A stretch of 64,000 nucleotides of DNA from the NCBI RefSeq assembly GCF_002102155.1, contig NZ_LQOU01000025.1, positions 186,001 to 250,000 on the forward strand, given 5' to 3'. Within the stretch, counting starts at the first letter, position 1. The number at the start of each line of letters is the position of its first letter. Origin of the DNA: Mycobacterium europaeum (GTDB taxonomy: Bacteria > Actinomycetota > Actinomycetes > Mycobacteriales > Mycobacteriaceae). The notes under the pieces are model-generated. The model searched no databases. It was not told where the DNA came from and saw nothing but the letters and a program-made list of their open reading frames with translations. This document shows positions 51,182-60,258 of the stretch, piece by piece. A program made the position numbers and the translations under genes.

Positions 51182-51721
51182 TTGGCCGAGATCCGATCCG
51201 ACGCGCGCCGGAACCGCGAGCGGCTGCTCGAGGTGGCGACGGCGGCGTTCTCGCAAGGCCGGCCGGTGTCGCTGGAGTCGATCGCGCGCGAGGCGGGCGT
51301 CGGGATCGGCACGCTCTACCGTCATTTCCCGAACCGGGAGGCGCTGGTCGAGGCCATCTACCGTGCCGAGCTCGCCGAGGTGGCCGCGGCGGCCGAACGG
51401 CTGCTCGGGCGGTACCCACCCAAGACCGCGCTGCGCAACTGGATGGACCGTTACGCCGCCTTCGTGACCGCCAAGCGCGGCATGGCCGAGTCGTTGCACG
51501 CGATCTTCGACTCCGGTGCCATGCAGCCCAGCCAGACTCGGGACAGCATCGTCGGCGCCGTCGACACGCTGTTGCGGGCCGGCGCCGACGACGGCAGCCT
51601 GCGTCCCGACGTGCGGGCCGACGATGTGGTGTCCAGCCTGATCGGCATCTTCCTGGCCAGCGGCTCGGCGGAGCAGACCGGTCGCATGCTCGACCTGCTG
51701 GTCGCGGGCATCGCGGTCTAG
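51182..51721 (+). CDS. TetR/AcrR-family transcriptional regulator
   Basis: A 179-residue TetR regulator. The DNA-binding HTH is near residues 10-50 (RLLEVATAAFSQG; IAREAGVGIGTLYRHFPNRE), followed by an all-helical ligand domain with a C-terminal region like TetR_C SbtR-type (PS-Q-TRDSIVGAVDTLL). The TTG at 51182 is preferred because in-frame ATGs at 51128 and 51056 would run through the two operator palindromes. It is divergent from the aldo/keto reductase, and autorepression plus control of the AKR-Ddn pair is the likely arrangement. Confidence 0.85.
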   Translation: MAEIRSDARRNRERLLEVATAAFSQGRPVSLESIAREAGVGIGTLYRHFPNREALVEAIYRAELAEVAAAAERLLGRYPPKTALRNWMDRYAAFVTAKRGMAESLHAIFDSGAMQPSQTRDSIVGAVDTLLRAGADDGSLRPDVRADDVVSSLIGIFLASGSAEQTGRMLDLLVAGIAV

Positions 51722-51757
51722 CCGGGCACTCGCGCTTCTCTGGCCCGATCTCCCCGT

Positions 51758-51813
51758 CGAACGTGAAACCAACTTCACGCTCGGGGACGAGCGTGAAGGT
51801 AGTTTCACGCTCG
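51758..51813. repeat. Two tandem palindromes of the GAGCGTGAA family
   Basis: The second unit has 10-bp perfect arms (51788-51797, 51804-51813) around GGTAGT. The first unit (51758-51783) is imperfect, with CGTGAA pairing TTCACG. It lies between the convergent TetR and fadD8 genes, where it can form hairpins on both strands. The same sequence family is at 4857-4911. Confidence 0.8.
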
Positions 51814-51833
51814 GCATCGAGGCGGCCGGCGAC

Positions 51834-53435
51834 CTAGCCGACCGCGCGCCCGGCGCCCTCCCAGAACCGCGCCCGCACGGCCTTCTTGTCGGGCTTGCCC
51901 AGCGCGGTCACCGGCACCGACTCGACGACGATCACCTGCTTGGGCGATTGCACCGAACCCTTGCGCTCCTTGACCGCCGACTGGATCTCGACGGTCACCC
52001 GCGCCACCGACTCCTCGTCGGAGGGATGGTCGGGTCGCAGCACGATCACCGCGGTGACGGCTTCGCCCCACTTCTCGTCCGGCGTCCCGATCACGCACAC
52101 CTGCGCGACGGCCGGGTGCTCGGCGACGACGTCCTCGACCTCGCGCGGGAACACGTTGAACCCGCCGGTGACGATCATGTCCTTGACCCGGTCGACGATG
52201 AACCAGAAGCCGTCCTCGTCCTCGCGGGCCATGTCGCCGGTGTGCAGCCAGCCGTCCTTGAACGTCTTGGCCGTCTCCTCGGGCAGGTTCCAGTAGCCGC
52301 CGGAAAGCAGCGGCCCGGACACGCAGATCTCGCCGACCTCGCCCTGCGGCACCGGGTTGCCGTCGGCGTCCAGCAGGGCGGTGCGGGCGAACAGGGTGGG
52401 CCGCCCGCACGAGGTGAGCCGCTTCTCGTCGTGGTCCTTCTTGGCCAGATACGAGATCACCATCGGGGCCTCGGACTGCCCGTAGTACTGGGCGAAGATC
52501 GGTCCGAAGCGGCGGATGGCCTCGGCCAGCCGCACCGGGTTCATCGCCGAGGCGCCGTAGTAGACCGTTTCCAGCGAGGACAGGTCGCGGGTGTGCGAAT
52601 CCGGGTGGTCCATCAGCGCGTAGATCATCGACGGCACCAGCATGGTCGCGGTGATCTTCTGCTCCTCGATCACCCGCAGCACCTCTGCGGGATCGAACTT
52701 GGTCAGCACGATCAGCTCGCCGCCCTTGATGATCGTCGGCACGAAGAACGCCGCCCCGGCATGCGACAGCGGGGTGCACATCAAAAAGCGTGGGTTCTCC
52801 GGCCATTCCCACTCGGCGAGCTGGATCGTGGTCATGGTGGTGATCGACTGCGCGGTGCCCAGCACGCCCTTGGGCTTGCCGGTGGTACCGCCGGTGTAGG
52901 CCATGCCGCCGATGTGATCGGGCGGGAGGTCGGCCGCCACCAACGGTTTCGGCGCATACTTTGCGGCCTCGGCCACCAGGTCCACCGCGGAATCGGCCAG
53001 CGCTTCGGGGACCGGGCCGATGGTCAGGACCTGCTTGAGGCCGGGGACCTTCTCCAGCAGGCCCAGCGCCCGCTCGACGAACATCGGGTTGGGGTCGATG
53101 ATCAGCGACGTCACGCCGGCGTCGCCCAGCACGTAGGCGTGGTCGTCCAGGGAGCCCAGCGGGTGCAGCGCCACGCGCCGGTAACCCTGGGTCTGGCCGG
53201 CGCCGATGATCATCAGCACCTCGGGCCGGTTCAGCGACAGCAGCCCGACGGTCGCTCCGGTGCCCGCGCCCAGCGCCTCGAACGCCTGAATGTATTGGCT
53301 GATGCGCTCGGCGAGCTGTCCACCGGTCAGCGTGGTGTCGCCGAGATGCAGCACCGGCTTGTTCTTGTTGCGCTTGAGCGCACCGACGGTCAGGTGTCCG
53401 GAATGAATCGGATGGCGCAGCAGATCGTCACTCAT
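51834..53435 (-). CDS. fadD8: Fatty-acid-CoA ligase FadD8-like
   Basis: A 533-residue ANL-superfamily acyl-CoA synthetase. The AMP-binding P-loop is MAYTGGTTGKPKGVL; the A5 block QYYGQSEAPMVISY, the A7 Asp in WLHTGDMAREDEDG, the hinge region VDRVKDMIVTGG, FNVFPREVE and the catalytic Lys near ALGKPDKKAVR complete the enzyme. It activates a carboxylic acid with ATP and CoA; chain specificity is unknown. The ATG at 53435 is 66 bp from the divergent amidohydrolase gene. Confidence 0.9.
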   Translation of the reverse strand: MSDDLLRHPIHSGHLTVGALKRNKNKPVLHLGDTTLTGGQLAERISQYIQAFEALGAGTGATVGLLSLNRPEVLMIIGAGQTQGYRRVALHPLGSLDDHAYVLGDAGVTSLIIDPNPMFVERALGLLEKVPGLKQVLTIGPVPEALADSAVDLVAEAAKYAPKPLVAADLPPDHIGGMAYTGGTTGKPKGVLGTAQSITTMTTIQLAEWEWPENPRFLMCTPLSHAGAAFFVPTIIKGGELIVLTKFDPAEVLRVIEEQKITATMLVPSMIYALMDHPDSHTRDLSSLETVYYGASAMNPVRLAEAIRRFGPIFAQYYGQSEAPMVISYLAKKDHDEKRLTSCGRPTLFARTALLDADGNPVPQGEVGEICVSGPLLSGGYWNLPEETAKTFKDGWLHTGDMAREDEDGFWFIVDRVKDMIVTGGFNVFPREVEDVVAEHPAVAQVCVIGTPDEKWGEAVTAVIVLRPDHPSDEESVARVTVEIQSAVKERKGSVQSPKQVIVVESVPVTALGKPDKKAVRARFWEGAGRAVG

Positions 53436-53501
53436 GGGCCAAGACTAGAACGTGTTGCAATTCGCGTCAGCCGCCCCCTTGACCCACTAGCATTCCTGCG
53501 C

Positions 53502-55106
53502 ATGGTCGCCGCAGATCTCGTCGTCATCGGAACCGTTCTCACCGTCGACGAGTCGCGCCCCACCGCCGAGGCGCTCGCCGTCGCCGACGGGCGCATTGTC
53601 GCCGTGGGGAGCCGGTCGGACGTCGATGCATACATCGGTCCCGAGACTCAAACCGTCGACATCGGCGACGGCTGTGTCATGCCGGGATTCGTTGAGGCGC
53701 ACGGCCATCCGCTGATGGAGGCGCTGGCGCTGTCGGACCGGATCGTCGACATCCGGCCGGTCACGCTGCCCAATGCCGACGACGTCGTCGCCGCGGTGCG
53801 ACGTGAGGTCGCCGCCAGGGGAGCGGCCGGCGCCTACCTGAACGGCTGGGATCCGCTGCTGCAGCACGGGTTACCCCGGCCGACGCTGGCCTGGCTCGAC
53901 GACATCGCGCCGGACGGGCCGCTGATCATCATCCACAATTCCGGGCACAAGGCCTTCTTCAACTCCCACGCGGCCCGGCGCGTCGGCCTCGACCGCGACA
54001 CCCCGGATCCCAAGGGCGCCCGCTTCGGCCGCGACGCGCACGGCGAGCTGGACGGCACCGCCGAGGAGACCGGCGCGGTGTTCCCGCTGCTGGCCGGCGC
54101 CATCGCGCCGAGCGACTTCCCGGCGATGCTGCGCGCCGAATGCGCCCGGCTCAACCGCGCCGGGCTGACCACCTGCTCGGAGATGGCCTTCGACCCGACG
54201 TTCGGGCCGCTGGTCGAGCAGCTGCGCGACGAGTTGACCGTCCGGCTGCGCACGTACGAGATCTCCAACCCGCAGATGCGCACCGACGCCACCCCAGGCC
54301 AGGGCGACGACATGCTGCGCCAGGTCGGCATCAAGATCTGGGTGGACGGTTCGCCGTGGGTGGGCAACATCGCCCTGTCCTTCCCGTACCTGGACACCGA
54401 GGCCACCCGCACCATCGGGGTGCCGCCCGGCTCCTGCGGCCACGCCAACTACACCCGCGAGCAGCTGGCCGAGATCGTCGGCGCCTACTTCCCGCTGGGC
54501 TGGCCGATGGCCTGCCACGTGCAGGGCGACGCCGGTGTGGACCTGATCCTCGACGTCTACGAGGAAGCGCTGCGCCGCCACCCGCGCCCCGACCACCGGC
54601 TGCGCCTCGAGCACGTCGGCGCGATCCGCCCCGAACAGCTGCAACGCGCCGCCGACCTCGGGGTCACCTGCAGCATCTTCGTCGACCAGATCCACTACTG
54701 GGGCGACATCATCGTCGACGGCCTGTTCGGGCCCGAGCGCGGATCCCATTGGATGCCGGCCGGTTCCGCGGTGGCCACCGGAATGCGCATCTCCCTGCAC
54801 AACGACCCCCCGGTCACGCCCGAGGAGCCGCTGCGCAACATCAGCGTCGCCGTGACCCGCACGGCGCCCAGCGGCCGGGTGCTGGCACCCGAGGAGCGGT
54901 TGACCGTCGAGCAGGCGATCCGCGCGCAGACCATCGACGCGGCCTGGCAGTTGTTCGCCGACGACGTGACCGGCTCGCTGGAGGTCGGCAAGTACGCCGA
55001 CCTGGTGGTGCTGTCCGCCGACCCGCGGACGGTGCCGCCCGAGGAGATCGCCGACCTGCAGGTGCGCGCGACCTATCTGGCGGGCCGCCGGGTCCACGGC
55101 GAGTGA
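53502..55106 (+). CDS. Amidohydrolase-3 family metal-dependent hydrolase (Rv0552)
   Basis: A 534-residue YtcJ-like amidohydrolase. The N-terminal beta sandwich (VVIGTVLTVDES; ALAVADGRIVAVG) is followed by a TIM barrel with metal site FVEAHGHPL (HxH), later HVQGDAGV and RLEHVGAI histidines, and the terminal ADLVVLSADP. The ATG at 53502 gives exactly the Mtb length; a huge open frame upstream is antisense to fadD8 and not coding. The gene overlaps menC by 4 bases (GTGA). Reaction unknown; the link with menC is conserved but unexplained. Confidence 0.88.
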   Translation: MVAADLVVIGTVLTVDESRPTAEALAVADGRIVAVGSRSDVDAYIGPETQTVDIGDGCVMPGFVEAHGHPLMEALALSDRIVDIRPVTLPNADDVVAAVRREVAARGAAGAYLNGWDPLLQHGLPRPTLAWLDDIAPDGPLIIIHNSGHKAFFNSHAARRVGLDRDTPDPKGARFGRDAHGELDGTAEETGAVFPLLAGAIAPSDFPAMLRAECARLNRAGLTTCSEMAFDPTFGPLVEQLRDELTVRLRTYEISNPQMRTDATPGQGDDMLRQVGIKIWVDGSPWVGNIALSFPYLDTEATRTIGVPPGSCGHANYTREQLAEIVGAYFPLGWPMACHVQGDAGVDLILDVYEEALRRHPRPDHRLRLEHVGAIRPEQLQRAADLGVTCSIFVDQIHYWGDIIVDGLFGPERGSHWMPAGSAVATGMRISLHNDPPVTPEEPLRNISVAVTRTAPSGRVLAPEERLTVEQAIRAQTIDAAWQLFADDVTGSLEVGKYADLVVLSADPRTVPPEEIADLQVRATYLAGRRVHGE

Positions 55107-56083
55107 CGCCGTCCCTGAAGGACCTGCTCGACCGCCTGCACGTGGTCGCGCTGCCGATGCGGGTGCGGTTCCGCGGCATCACCACCCGCGAGGTCGCCCT
55201 GATCGAGGGACCCGCGGGCTGGGGGGAGTTCGGTGCCTTCCCGGAATACGCGCCGCCCGAGGCCGCGCACTGGCTGGCGTCGGCCATTGAGTCCGCCTAC
55301 CGCCGCCCGCCGCCGCCGCGGCGCGACCGCATCCCGATCAACGCCACCGTGCCGGCCGTCGAGGCCGCCCGGGTGGACGAGGTGCTGGCCCGGTTCCCGG
55401 GGGCCCGCACGGCCAAGGTGAAGGTCGCAGAACCCGGTCAGACGCTGGCCGACGACGTCGCGCGGGTCAACGCCGTGCGTCGACGCGTGCCGACGGTGCG
55501 GGTGGACGCCAACGGCGGGTGGAGCGTGGAGCAGGCGGTGCGGGCGGCGGCCGCCCTGACCGCCGACGGCCCGCTGGAATACCTCGAACAGCCGTGCGCG
55601 ACCGTCGAGGAACTCGCGGAGCTGCGCCGGCGGCCGGACCTGCCGGACGTTCCGATCGCCGCCGACGAAAGCATCCGCAAGGCCGACGACCCGCTGGCCG
55701 TGGTCCGCGCCCGCGCCGCCGACATCGCCGTGCTGAAAGTGGCCCCGCTGGGCGGCATTTCGGCCATGCTGGCGATCGCCGCGCAGATCGACATCCCGGT
55801 CGTGGTCTCCAGCGCGATCGACTCGGCGGTGGGAATCGCCACCGGGCTGGCCGCCGCGGCGGCCCTGCCGGAGTTGGACCATGCCTGCGGCCTGGGTACC
55901 GGTGGGCTGTTCGTGGAAGACGTTGCCGCCGTCGCCCCGCCCACGGACGGCACCCTGCCGGTCGGCCAGGTCACGCCCGATCCGGCGCGGCTGCTCGCCC
56001 TGGCGGCGCCCGCGCAGCGGCGGCAGTGGTGGATCGACCGGGTCAAGGCCTGCCACGCGCTGCTTGTACCGTCGTTGGAGTGA
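55103..56083 (+). CDS. menC: o-Succinylbenzoate synthase MenC
   Basis: A 326-residue enolase-superfamily enzyme that dehydrates SHCHC to o-succinylbenzoate. The catalytic Lys pair lies in TAKVKVAEPG, metal ligands in VRVDANGGWS, LEYLEQPC and IAADESIRK, and the second Lys in AVLKVAPLGG. GTG start overlaps the amidohydrolase stop; the stop overlaps the bpoC-like start (GTGA), so a translationally coupled run exists. Length equals Mtb MenC. Confidence 0.95.
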   Translation: MTPSLKDLLDRLHVVALPMRVRFRGITTREVALIEGPAGWGEFGAFPEYAPPEAAHWLASAIESAYRRPPPPRRDRIPINATVPAVEAARVDEVLARFPGARTAKVKVAEPGQTLADDVARVNAVRRRVPTVRVDANGGWSVEQAVRAAAALTADGPLEYLEQPCATVEELAELRRRPDLPDVPIAADESIRKADDPLAVVRARAADIAVLKVAPLGGISAMLAIAAQIDIPVVVSSAIDSAVGIATGLAAAAALPELDHACGLGTGGLFVEDVAAVAPPTDGTLPVGQVTPDPARLLALAAPAQRRQWWIDRVKACHALLVPSLE

Positions 56084-56862
56084 TCAACCTGGCTTACGAC
56101 GACCGCGGCTCGGGCGAGCCCGTGGTCTTCATCAGCGGCCATGGCGGCGCCGGCCGGACCTGGCACCCGTACCAGGTTCCCGCGTTCCTGGCGGCCGGAT
56201 ACCGCGTCATCACGTTCGACAACCGCGGGATCGGCGCCACCGAGAACGCCCAGGGATTCACGACGCAGACCATGGTGGCCGACACCGCGGCGCTGATCGA
56301 GGGGCTCGGCGCCGCCCCGGCCCGCGTCGTCGGGATGTCGATGGGTGCGTTCATCGCCCAGGAACTCATGCTCGCCCGGCCCGAGCTCGTCAGCTCGGCG
56401 GTGTTGATGGGCACCCGGGGCCGCATGGACAAGACCCGCGAGTTCTTCCGCGACGCCGAGGCCGAACTGGCCGACGCCGGCGTCCAGGTGCCGAGCTCGT
56501 ACGAGGCGAAAATCCGTCTGCTGGAAAACTTTTCGCACAAAACGCTGAACGACGACGTCGCGGTCGCGGACTGGATCGCGATGTTCTCCATGTGGCCGGT
56601 CAAGTCCACCCCGGGGATGCGTTGTCAGCTGGACGTCGCGCCGTACACCAACCGGTTGCCGGCCTACCGCAGCATCGCGACGCCGGTGCTGGTGATCGGC
56701 TTCTCCGACGACGTCTTGACGCCGCCCTATCTGGGCCGAGAGGTCGCCGACGCGCTGCCCAACGGCCGCTACCTGCAGATCGCCGACGCCGGCCATCTCG
56801 GGTTTTTCGAGCGCCCGGATGCGGTCAACGAGGCGGCGCTGAAGTTCTTCGCCAGCAACTAG
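56080..56862 (+). CDS. bpoC: Alpha/beta hydrolase BpoC-like (Rv0554)
   Basis: A 260-residue alpha/beta hydrolase named after non-haem bromoperoxidases. Nucleophile elbow VGMSMGAFIA, acid in GFSDDVLTP, His in DAGHLGFFE. It lies between menC and menD, where other bacteria carry menH (SHCHC synthase), but tests on Mtb Rv0554 did not support that activity, as I recall. The GTG overlaps the menC stop by 4 bases. The conserved position makes some role in menaquinone synthesis, such as DHNA-CoA thioester cleavage, worth considering (speculation). Confidence 0.87.
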   Translation: MINLAYDDRGSGEPVVFISGHGGAGRTWHPYQVPAFLAAGYRVITFDNRGIGATENAQGFTTQTMVADTAALIEGLGAAPARVVGMSMGAFIAQELMLARPELVSSAVLMGTRGRMDKTREFFRDAEAELADAGVQVPSSYEAKIRLLENFSHKTLNDDVAVADWIAMFSMWPVKSTPGMRCQLDVAPYTNRLPAYRSIATPVLVIGFSDDVLTPPYLGREVADALPNGRYLQIADAGHLGFFERPDAVNEAALKFFASN

Positions 56863-56890
56863 TTCTTTCGGGTTGTGACAGGCTGTACTG

Positions 56891-58516
56891 GTGAACCCCT
56901 CGACGACACAGGCCCGCGTCGTCGTCGACGAGCTGATCCGTGGCGGCGTCCGTGACGTGGTGTTGTGCCCCGGGTCGCGAAACGCGCCGCTGGCGTTCGC
57001 GCTGGCCGACGCCGACCGGTCCGGGCGGATCCGGCTGCACGTCCGCATCGACGAGCGCACCGCCGGCTACCTGGCCATCGGGCTGGCGATCGCGGCCGGC
57101 GCCCCGGTGTGTGTCGCGATGACGTCGGGCACCGCCGTGGCCAACCTCGGCCCGGCCGTCGTGGAAGCCAACTACGCGCGGGTGCCGCTGATCGTGCTGT
57201 CGGCCAACCGGCCCTACGAAATGCTGGGCACCGGGGCCAACCAGACCATGGAGCAGCTGGGCTACTTCGGCACCCAGGTCCGCGCGGCCATCAGCCTCGG
57301 CCTGGCCGAGGACGCCCCCGAACGGCTGGACGCCCTCAACGCCACCTGGCGATCGGCCACCTGCCGGGTCCTGGCGGCCGCCACGGGATCTCGCACCGCC
57401 AACGCCGGCCCCGTGCAGTTCGACATCCCGCTGCGCGAACCGCTGGTGCCCGATCCCGAGCCGCACGGCGCCGCCATCCCGCAGGGACGGGCCGGCGGGC
57501 GGCCGTGGACCTACACGCCGCCGGTCACGTTCGACCAGCCGCTGGACATCGACCTGACACCCGACACGGTCGTCATCGCCGGCCACGGCGCCGGCGCGCA
57601 GCCCAACCTCGCGGAGTTGCCGACCGTCGCCGAGCCGACGGCCCCGGCCCCCGCCAACCCGCTGCACCCGCTGGCCCTGCCGCTGCTGCGCCCCAAACAG
57701 GTGATCATGCTCGGCCGCCCCACCTTGCACCGGCCGGTGTCGGCGCTGCTGGCCGACCCGAAGGTGCCGGTCTACGCGTTGACCACCGGGCCGCGCTGGC
57801 CGGACGTCTCGGGCAACTCGCAGGCCACCGGCACCCGGGCGGTCACCACCGGCACCCCGAATCCGGCCTGGCTGCAGCGCTGCGCGGAGGTCAACAGGCA
57901 CGCCAACGACGCGGTGCGCGGCCAACTCCGGGCGCACCCGCTCACCACGGGCCTGCACGTCGCGGCGGCCGTGGCCGACGCGCTGCGGCCCGGCGACCAG
58001 CTGGTGCTGGGGGCGTCCAATCCGGTCCGCGACGCCGCGCTGGTCGGCCTGGACACCCACGGCATCCGGGTGCGCTCCAACCGCGGGGTCGCCGGCATCG
58101 ACGGCACCGTCTCCACCGCGATCGGGGCCGCTTTGGCGCATGAGGGGCGCACCATCGCGCTGATCGGCGACCTGACGTTCGTGCACGACAGCTCCGGGCT
58201 GCTGATCGGCCCGACCGAGCCCACACCGCACGGTCTGACCATCGTGGTCTCCAACGACAACGGCGGCGGCATCTTCGAACTGCTCGAGCAGGGCGACCCG
58301 CGGTTCTCCGACGTGTCGTCGCGGGTCTTCGGCACACCGCACGACGTCGACGTGGGGGCCCTGTGCCGCGCCTATCACGTCGAGAGCCGGCAGATCGAGG
58401 TCGACCAGCTCGGCGCCGCCCTCGACGAGCCCGCGGCCGGCATGCGGGTGCTCGAGGTCAAGGCCGACCGCTCGTCGCTGCGGCAGCTGCACGCCGCGAT
58501 CAAGGCGGCCCTGTGA
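56891..58516 (+). CDS. menD: SEPHCHC synthase MenD
   Basis: A 541-residue thiamine-diphosphate enzyme that adds 2-oxoglutarate-derived succinic semialdehyde to isochorismate, the first committed step to menaquinone. ThDP-site Glu is in [50 protein letters not shown] (substrate) and the C-terminal [13 protein letters not shown] with SNDNGGGIF (metal/ThDP) follow. GTG start. In Mtb, DHNA inhibits MenD through an allosteric Arg cage; whether these residues are kept was not checked. It starts 28 nt after the bpoC-like gene. Confidence 0.96.
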   Translation: MNPSTTQARVVVDELIRGGVRDVVLCPGSRNAPLAFALADADRSGRIRLHVRIDERTAGYLAIGLAIAAGAPVCVAMTSGTAVANLGPAVVEANYARVPLIVLSANRPYEMLGTGANQTMEQLGYFGTQVRAAISLGLAEDAPERLDALNATWRSATCRVLAAATGSRTANAGPVQFDIPLREPLVPDPEPHGAAIPQGRAGGRPWTYTPPVTFDQPLDIDLTPDTVVIAGHGAGAQPNLAELPTVAEPTAPAPANPLHPLALPLLRPKQVIMLGRPTLHRPVSALLADPKVPVYALTTGPRWPDVSGNSQATGTRAVTTGTPNPAWLQRCAEVNRHANDAVRGQLRAHPLTTGLHVAAAVADALRPGDQLVLGASNPVRDAALVGLDTHGIRVRSNRGVAGIDGTVSTAIGAALAHEGRTIALIGDLTFVHDSSGLLIGPTEPTPHGLTIVVSNDNGGGIFELLEQGDPRFSDVSSRVFGTPHDVDVGALCRAYHVESRQIEVDQLGAALDEPAAGMRVLEVKADRSSLRQLHAAIKAAL

Positions 58517-58523
58517 GGGCCCG

Positions 58524-59057
58524 GTGAACTACGCGAAGAGATTGCTGCACATCCTGATTCACGGCCGCAGCGACCGGCCGCCGAGCACGCGCTCCAGGAT
58601 CGCGTTGCGCTGGGCCCGCATCGCGGTGCTCATCGTGACGGCCTTGGTCACGCTGCAGTCGGTCCTGCTGGTTGCCGGCGCCTGGCGCAACGACCTTGCG
58701 ATTCAACACAACATGGGGGTGGCGCAGGCCGAGGTGCTCAGCGCCGGTCCGCGCCGATCCACCATCGAATTCGTCACACCCGAACGGGTCACGTATCGTC
58801 CGGAACTCGGCGTGCTGTACCCGTCACATCTGGCCACGGGCATGCGCATCTACGTCGAGTACAACAAGAACGACCCCAATCTGGTTCGCGTGCAGCACCG
58901 CAACGCGGGGCTGGCGATCATCCCGGCGGGCTCGATCGCGGTGGTGTGCTGGGTGGCCGCGACGCTCCTGCTGATCGGCCTGGCGGTGTTGGACAAGCTG
59001 CTGGACCGGCGTGCTGAGACGTCCGACCAGCAGATTTCGCACGACGTATGCCCGTAG
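58524..59057 (+). CDS. DUF3592-like two-TM membrane protein (Rv0556)
   Basis: A 177-residue protein: basic cytosolic N-terminus, TM helix (residues ~30-52), an extracytoplasmic beta-type domain (AEVLSAGPRRSTIEFVTPER; GMRIYVEYNKNDPNLVRV) that fits DUF3592, a second TM helix (~130-152) and a polar tail. The GTG is 7 nt after the menD stop. Function unknown; the menD association is conserved in Mtb. Confidence 0.78.
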   Translation: MNYAKRLLHILIHGRSDRPPSTRSRIALRWARIAVLIVTALVTLQSVLLVAGAWRNDLAIQHNMGVAQAEVLSAGPRRSTIEFVTPERVTYRPELGVLYPSHLATGMRIYVEYNKNDPNLVRVQHRNAGLAIIPAGSIAVVCWVAATLLLIGLAVLDKLLDRRAETSDQQISHDVCP

Positions 59058-59095
59058 GCAACCTTGCCGAAAGTCGGCGCTGACACTGTGGTGTT

Positions 59096-60250
59096 GTGCG
59101 CGTTGCCATCGTCGCCGAATCGTTCCTGCCGGAAGTCAACGGTGTCAGCAACTCGGTGATCCGGGTTCTCGAGCACCTGCGCCGGACGGGTCACGAGGCC
59201 CTCGTCATCGCCCCGGACACCCCTCCCGGTGCGGTCCCGGCGGACCGGATTTACGACGGGATCCGCGTGCATCGCGTTCCCTCCCGGATGTTCCCGAAGG
59301 TGACCACGTTGCCGCTCGGTGTGCCGATGCCGCGGATGGTGAAGGTGTTGCGCGGATTCGACCCGCACGTCGTGCATTTGGCCTCGCCAGCGTTGTTGGG
59401 TTACGGCGGGGTGAAGGCGGCCCGGTGGCTGGGCGTGCCGACGGTCGCCGTGTATCAAACGGACGTACCGGGTTTCGCGGCCAGCTACGGCATCCCGATG
59501 ACGTCACGCGCCGCGTGGGCCTGGTTCCGCCATCTGCACAGCCTCGCCGACCGCACCCTGGCGCCGTCCAGCGTGACGATGGAATCTCTTGTAGCACACC
59601 GTTTCCCGCGGGTCCACCACTGGGCGCGGGGGGTGGACGTGCTGCGGTTCGCCCCGTCGGCGCGTGACGAGGAGCTGCGGCGGCGCTGGTCGCCGCAAGG
59701 CAAGCCGATCGTCGGCTTCGTCGGCCGGCTGGCGCCGGAGAAGCACGTCGAGCGGCTGATCCCGCTGGCGGTGCGGGACGGGATACAACTCGTCATCGTC
59801 GGTGACGGTGTCGACCGCGCCAAGTTGCAAAAGGCCATGCCCACAGCGGTTTTCACCGGGGCTTTGTACGGTGACGAACTCGCGGCGGCGTATGCCAGCA
59901 TGGACGTCTTCGTGCATCCCGGCGAGCACGAGACGTTTTGCCAAGTCGTGCAGGAAGCGCTGGCGTCGGGGTTGCCGGTGATCGCCCCCGACGCCGGCGG
60001 CCCACGTGACCTCGTCACGCCGTGGCGCACCGGTTTGTTACTGGGCGTCGACGAGTTCGAGTCGAAGTTGCCCGCGGCCGTCGCCCATTTGATCGACGAA
60101 CGCCAGCGTTATGCACTGGCCGCCCGGCGCAGCGTGCTCGGCCGCAGCTGGCCGGTCATCTGCGACGAGCTGCTCGGCCACTACGAGGCGGTGCTGTCGC
60201 CGTTTGCCCGCCGGCGGGCGTTCGCCAGGCGGTACGCGCAGGGCCAGTGA
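59096..60250 (+). CDS. mgtA: GDP-mannose-dependent alpha-mannosyltransferase MgtA (Rv0557)
   Basis: A 384-residue GT4-family (GT-B fold) mannosyltransferase. N-terminal [19 protein letters not shown], middle [14 protein letters not shown], and the C-terminal donor site [19 protein letters not shown] with the EX7E pattern and [14 protein letters not shown]. In Mtb and corynebacteria MgtA (once called PimB) mannosylates a glucuronosyl-diacylglycerol acceptor, leading to lipomannan variants. GTG start at 59096; GACACT at 59082-59087 may be its -10, giving a leaderless or very short leader. Confidence 0.92.
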   Translation: MRVAIVAESFLPEVNGVSNSVIRVLEHLRRTGHEALVIAPDTPPGAVPADRIYDGIRVHRVPSRMFPKVTTLPLGVPMPRMVKVLRGFDPHVVHLASPALLGYGGVKAARWLGVPTVAVYQTDVPGFAASYGIPMTSRAAWAWFRHLHSLADRTLAPSSVTMESLVAHRFPRVHHWARGVDVLRFAPSARDEELRRRWSPQGKPIVGFVGRLAPEKHVERLIPLAVRDGIQLVIVGDGVDRAKLQKAMPTAVFTGALYGDELAAAYASMDVFVHPGEHETFCQVVQEALASGLPVIAPDAGGPRDLVTPWRTGLLLGVDEFESKLPAAVAHLIDERQRYALAARRSVLGRSWPVICDELLGHYEAVLSPFARRRAFARRYAQGQ

Positions 60251-60258
60251 GCTGAGGG

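Noticed and set aside
51948..53501. Very long open frame upstream of and continuous with the amidohydrolase (would give a >1000-residue protein)
   Set aside because: It is antisense to fadD8, its product is His/Arg/Gly-rich without domains, and the amidohydrolase has a proper start at 53502.
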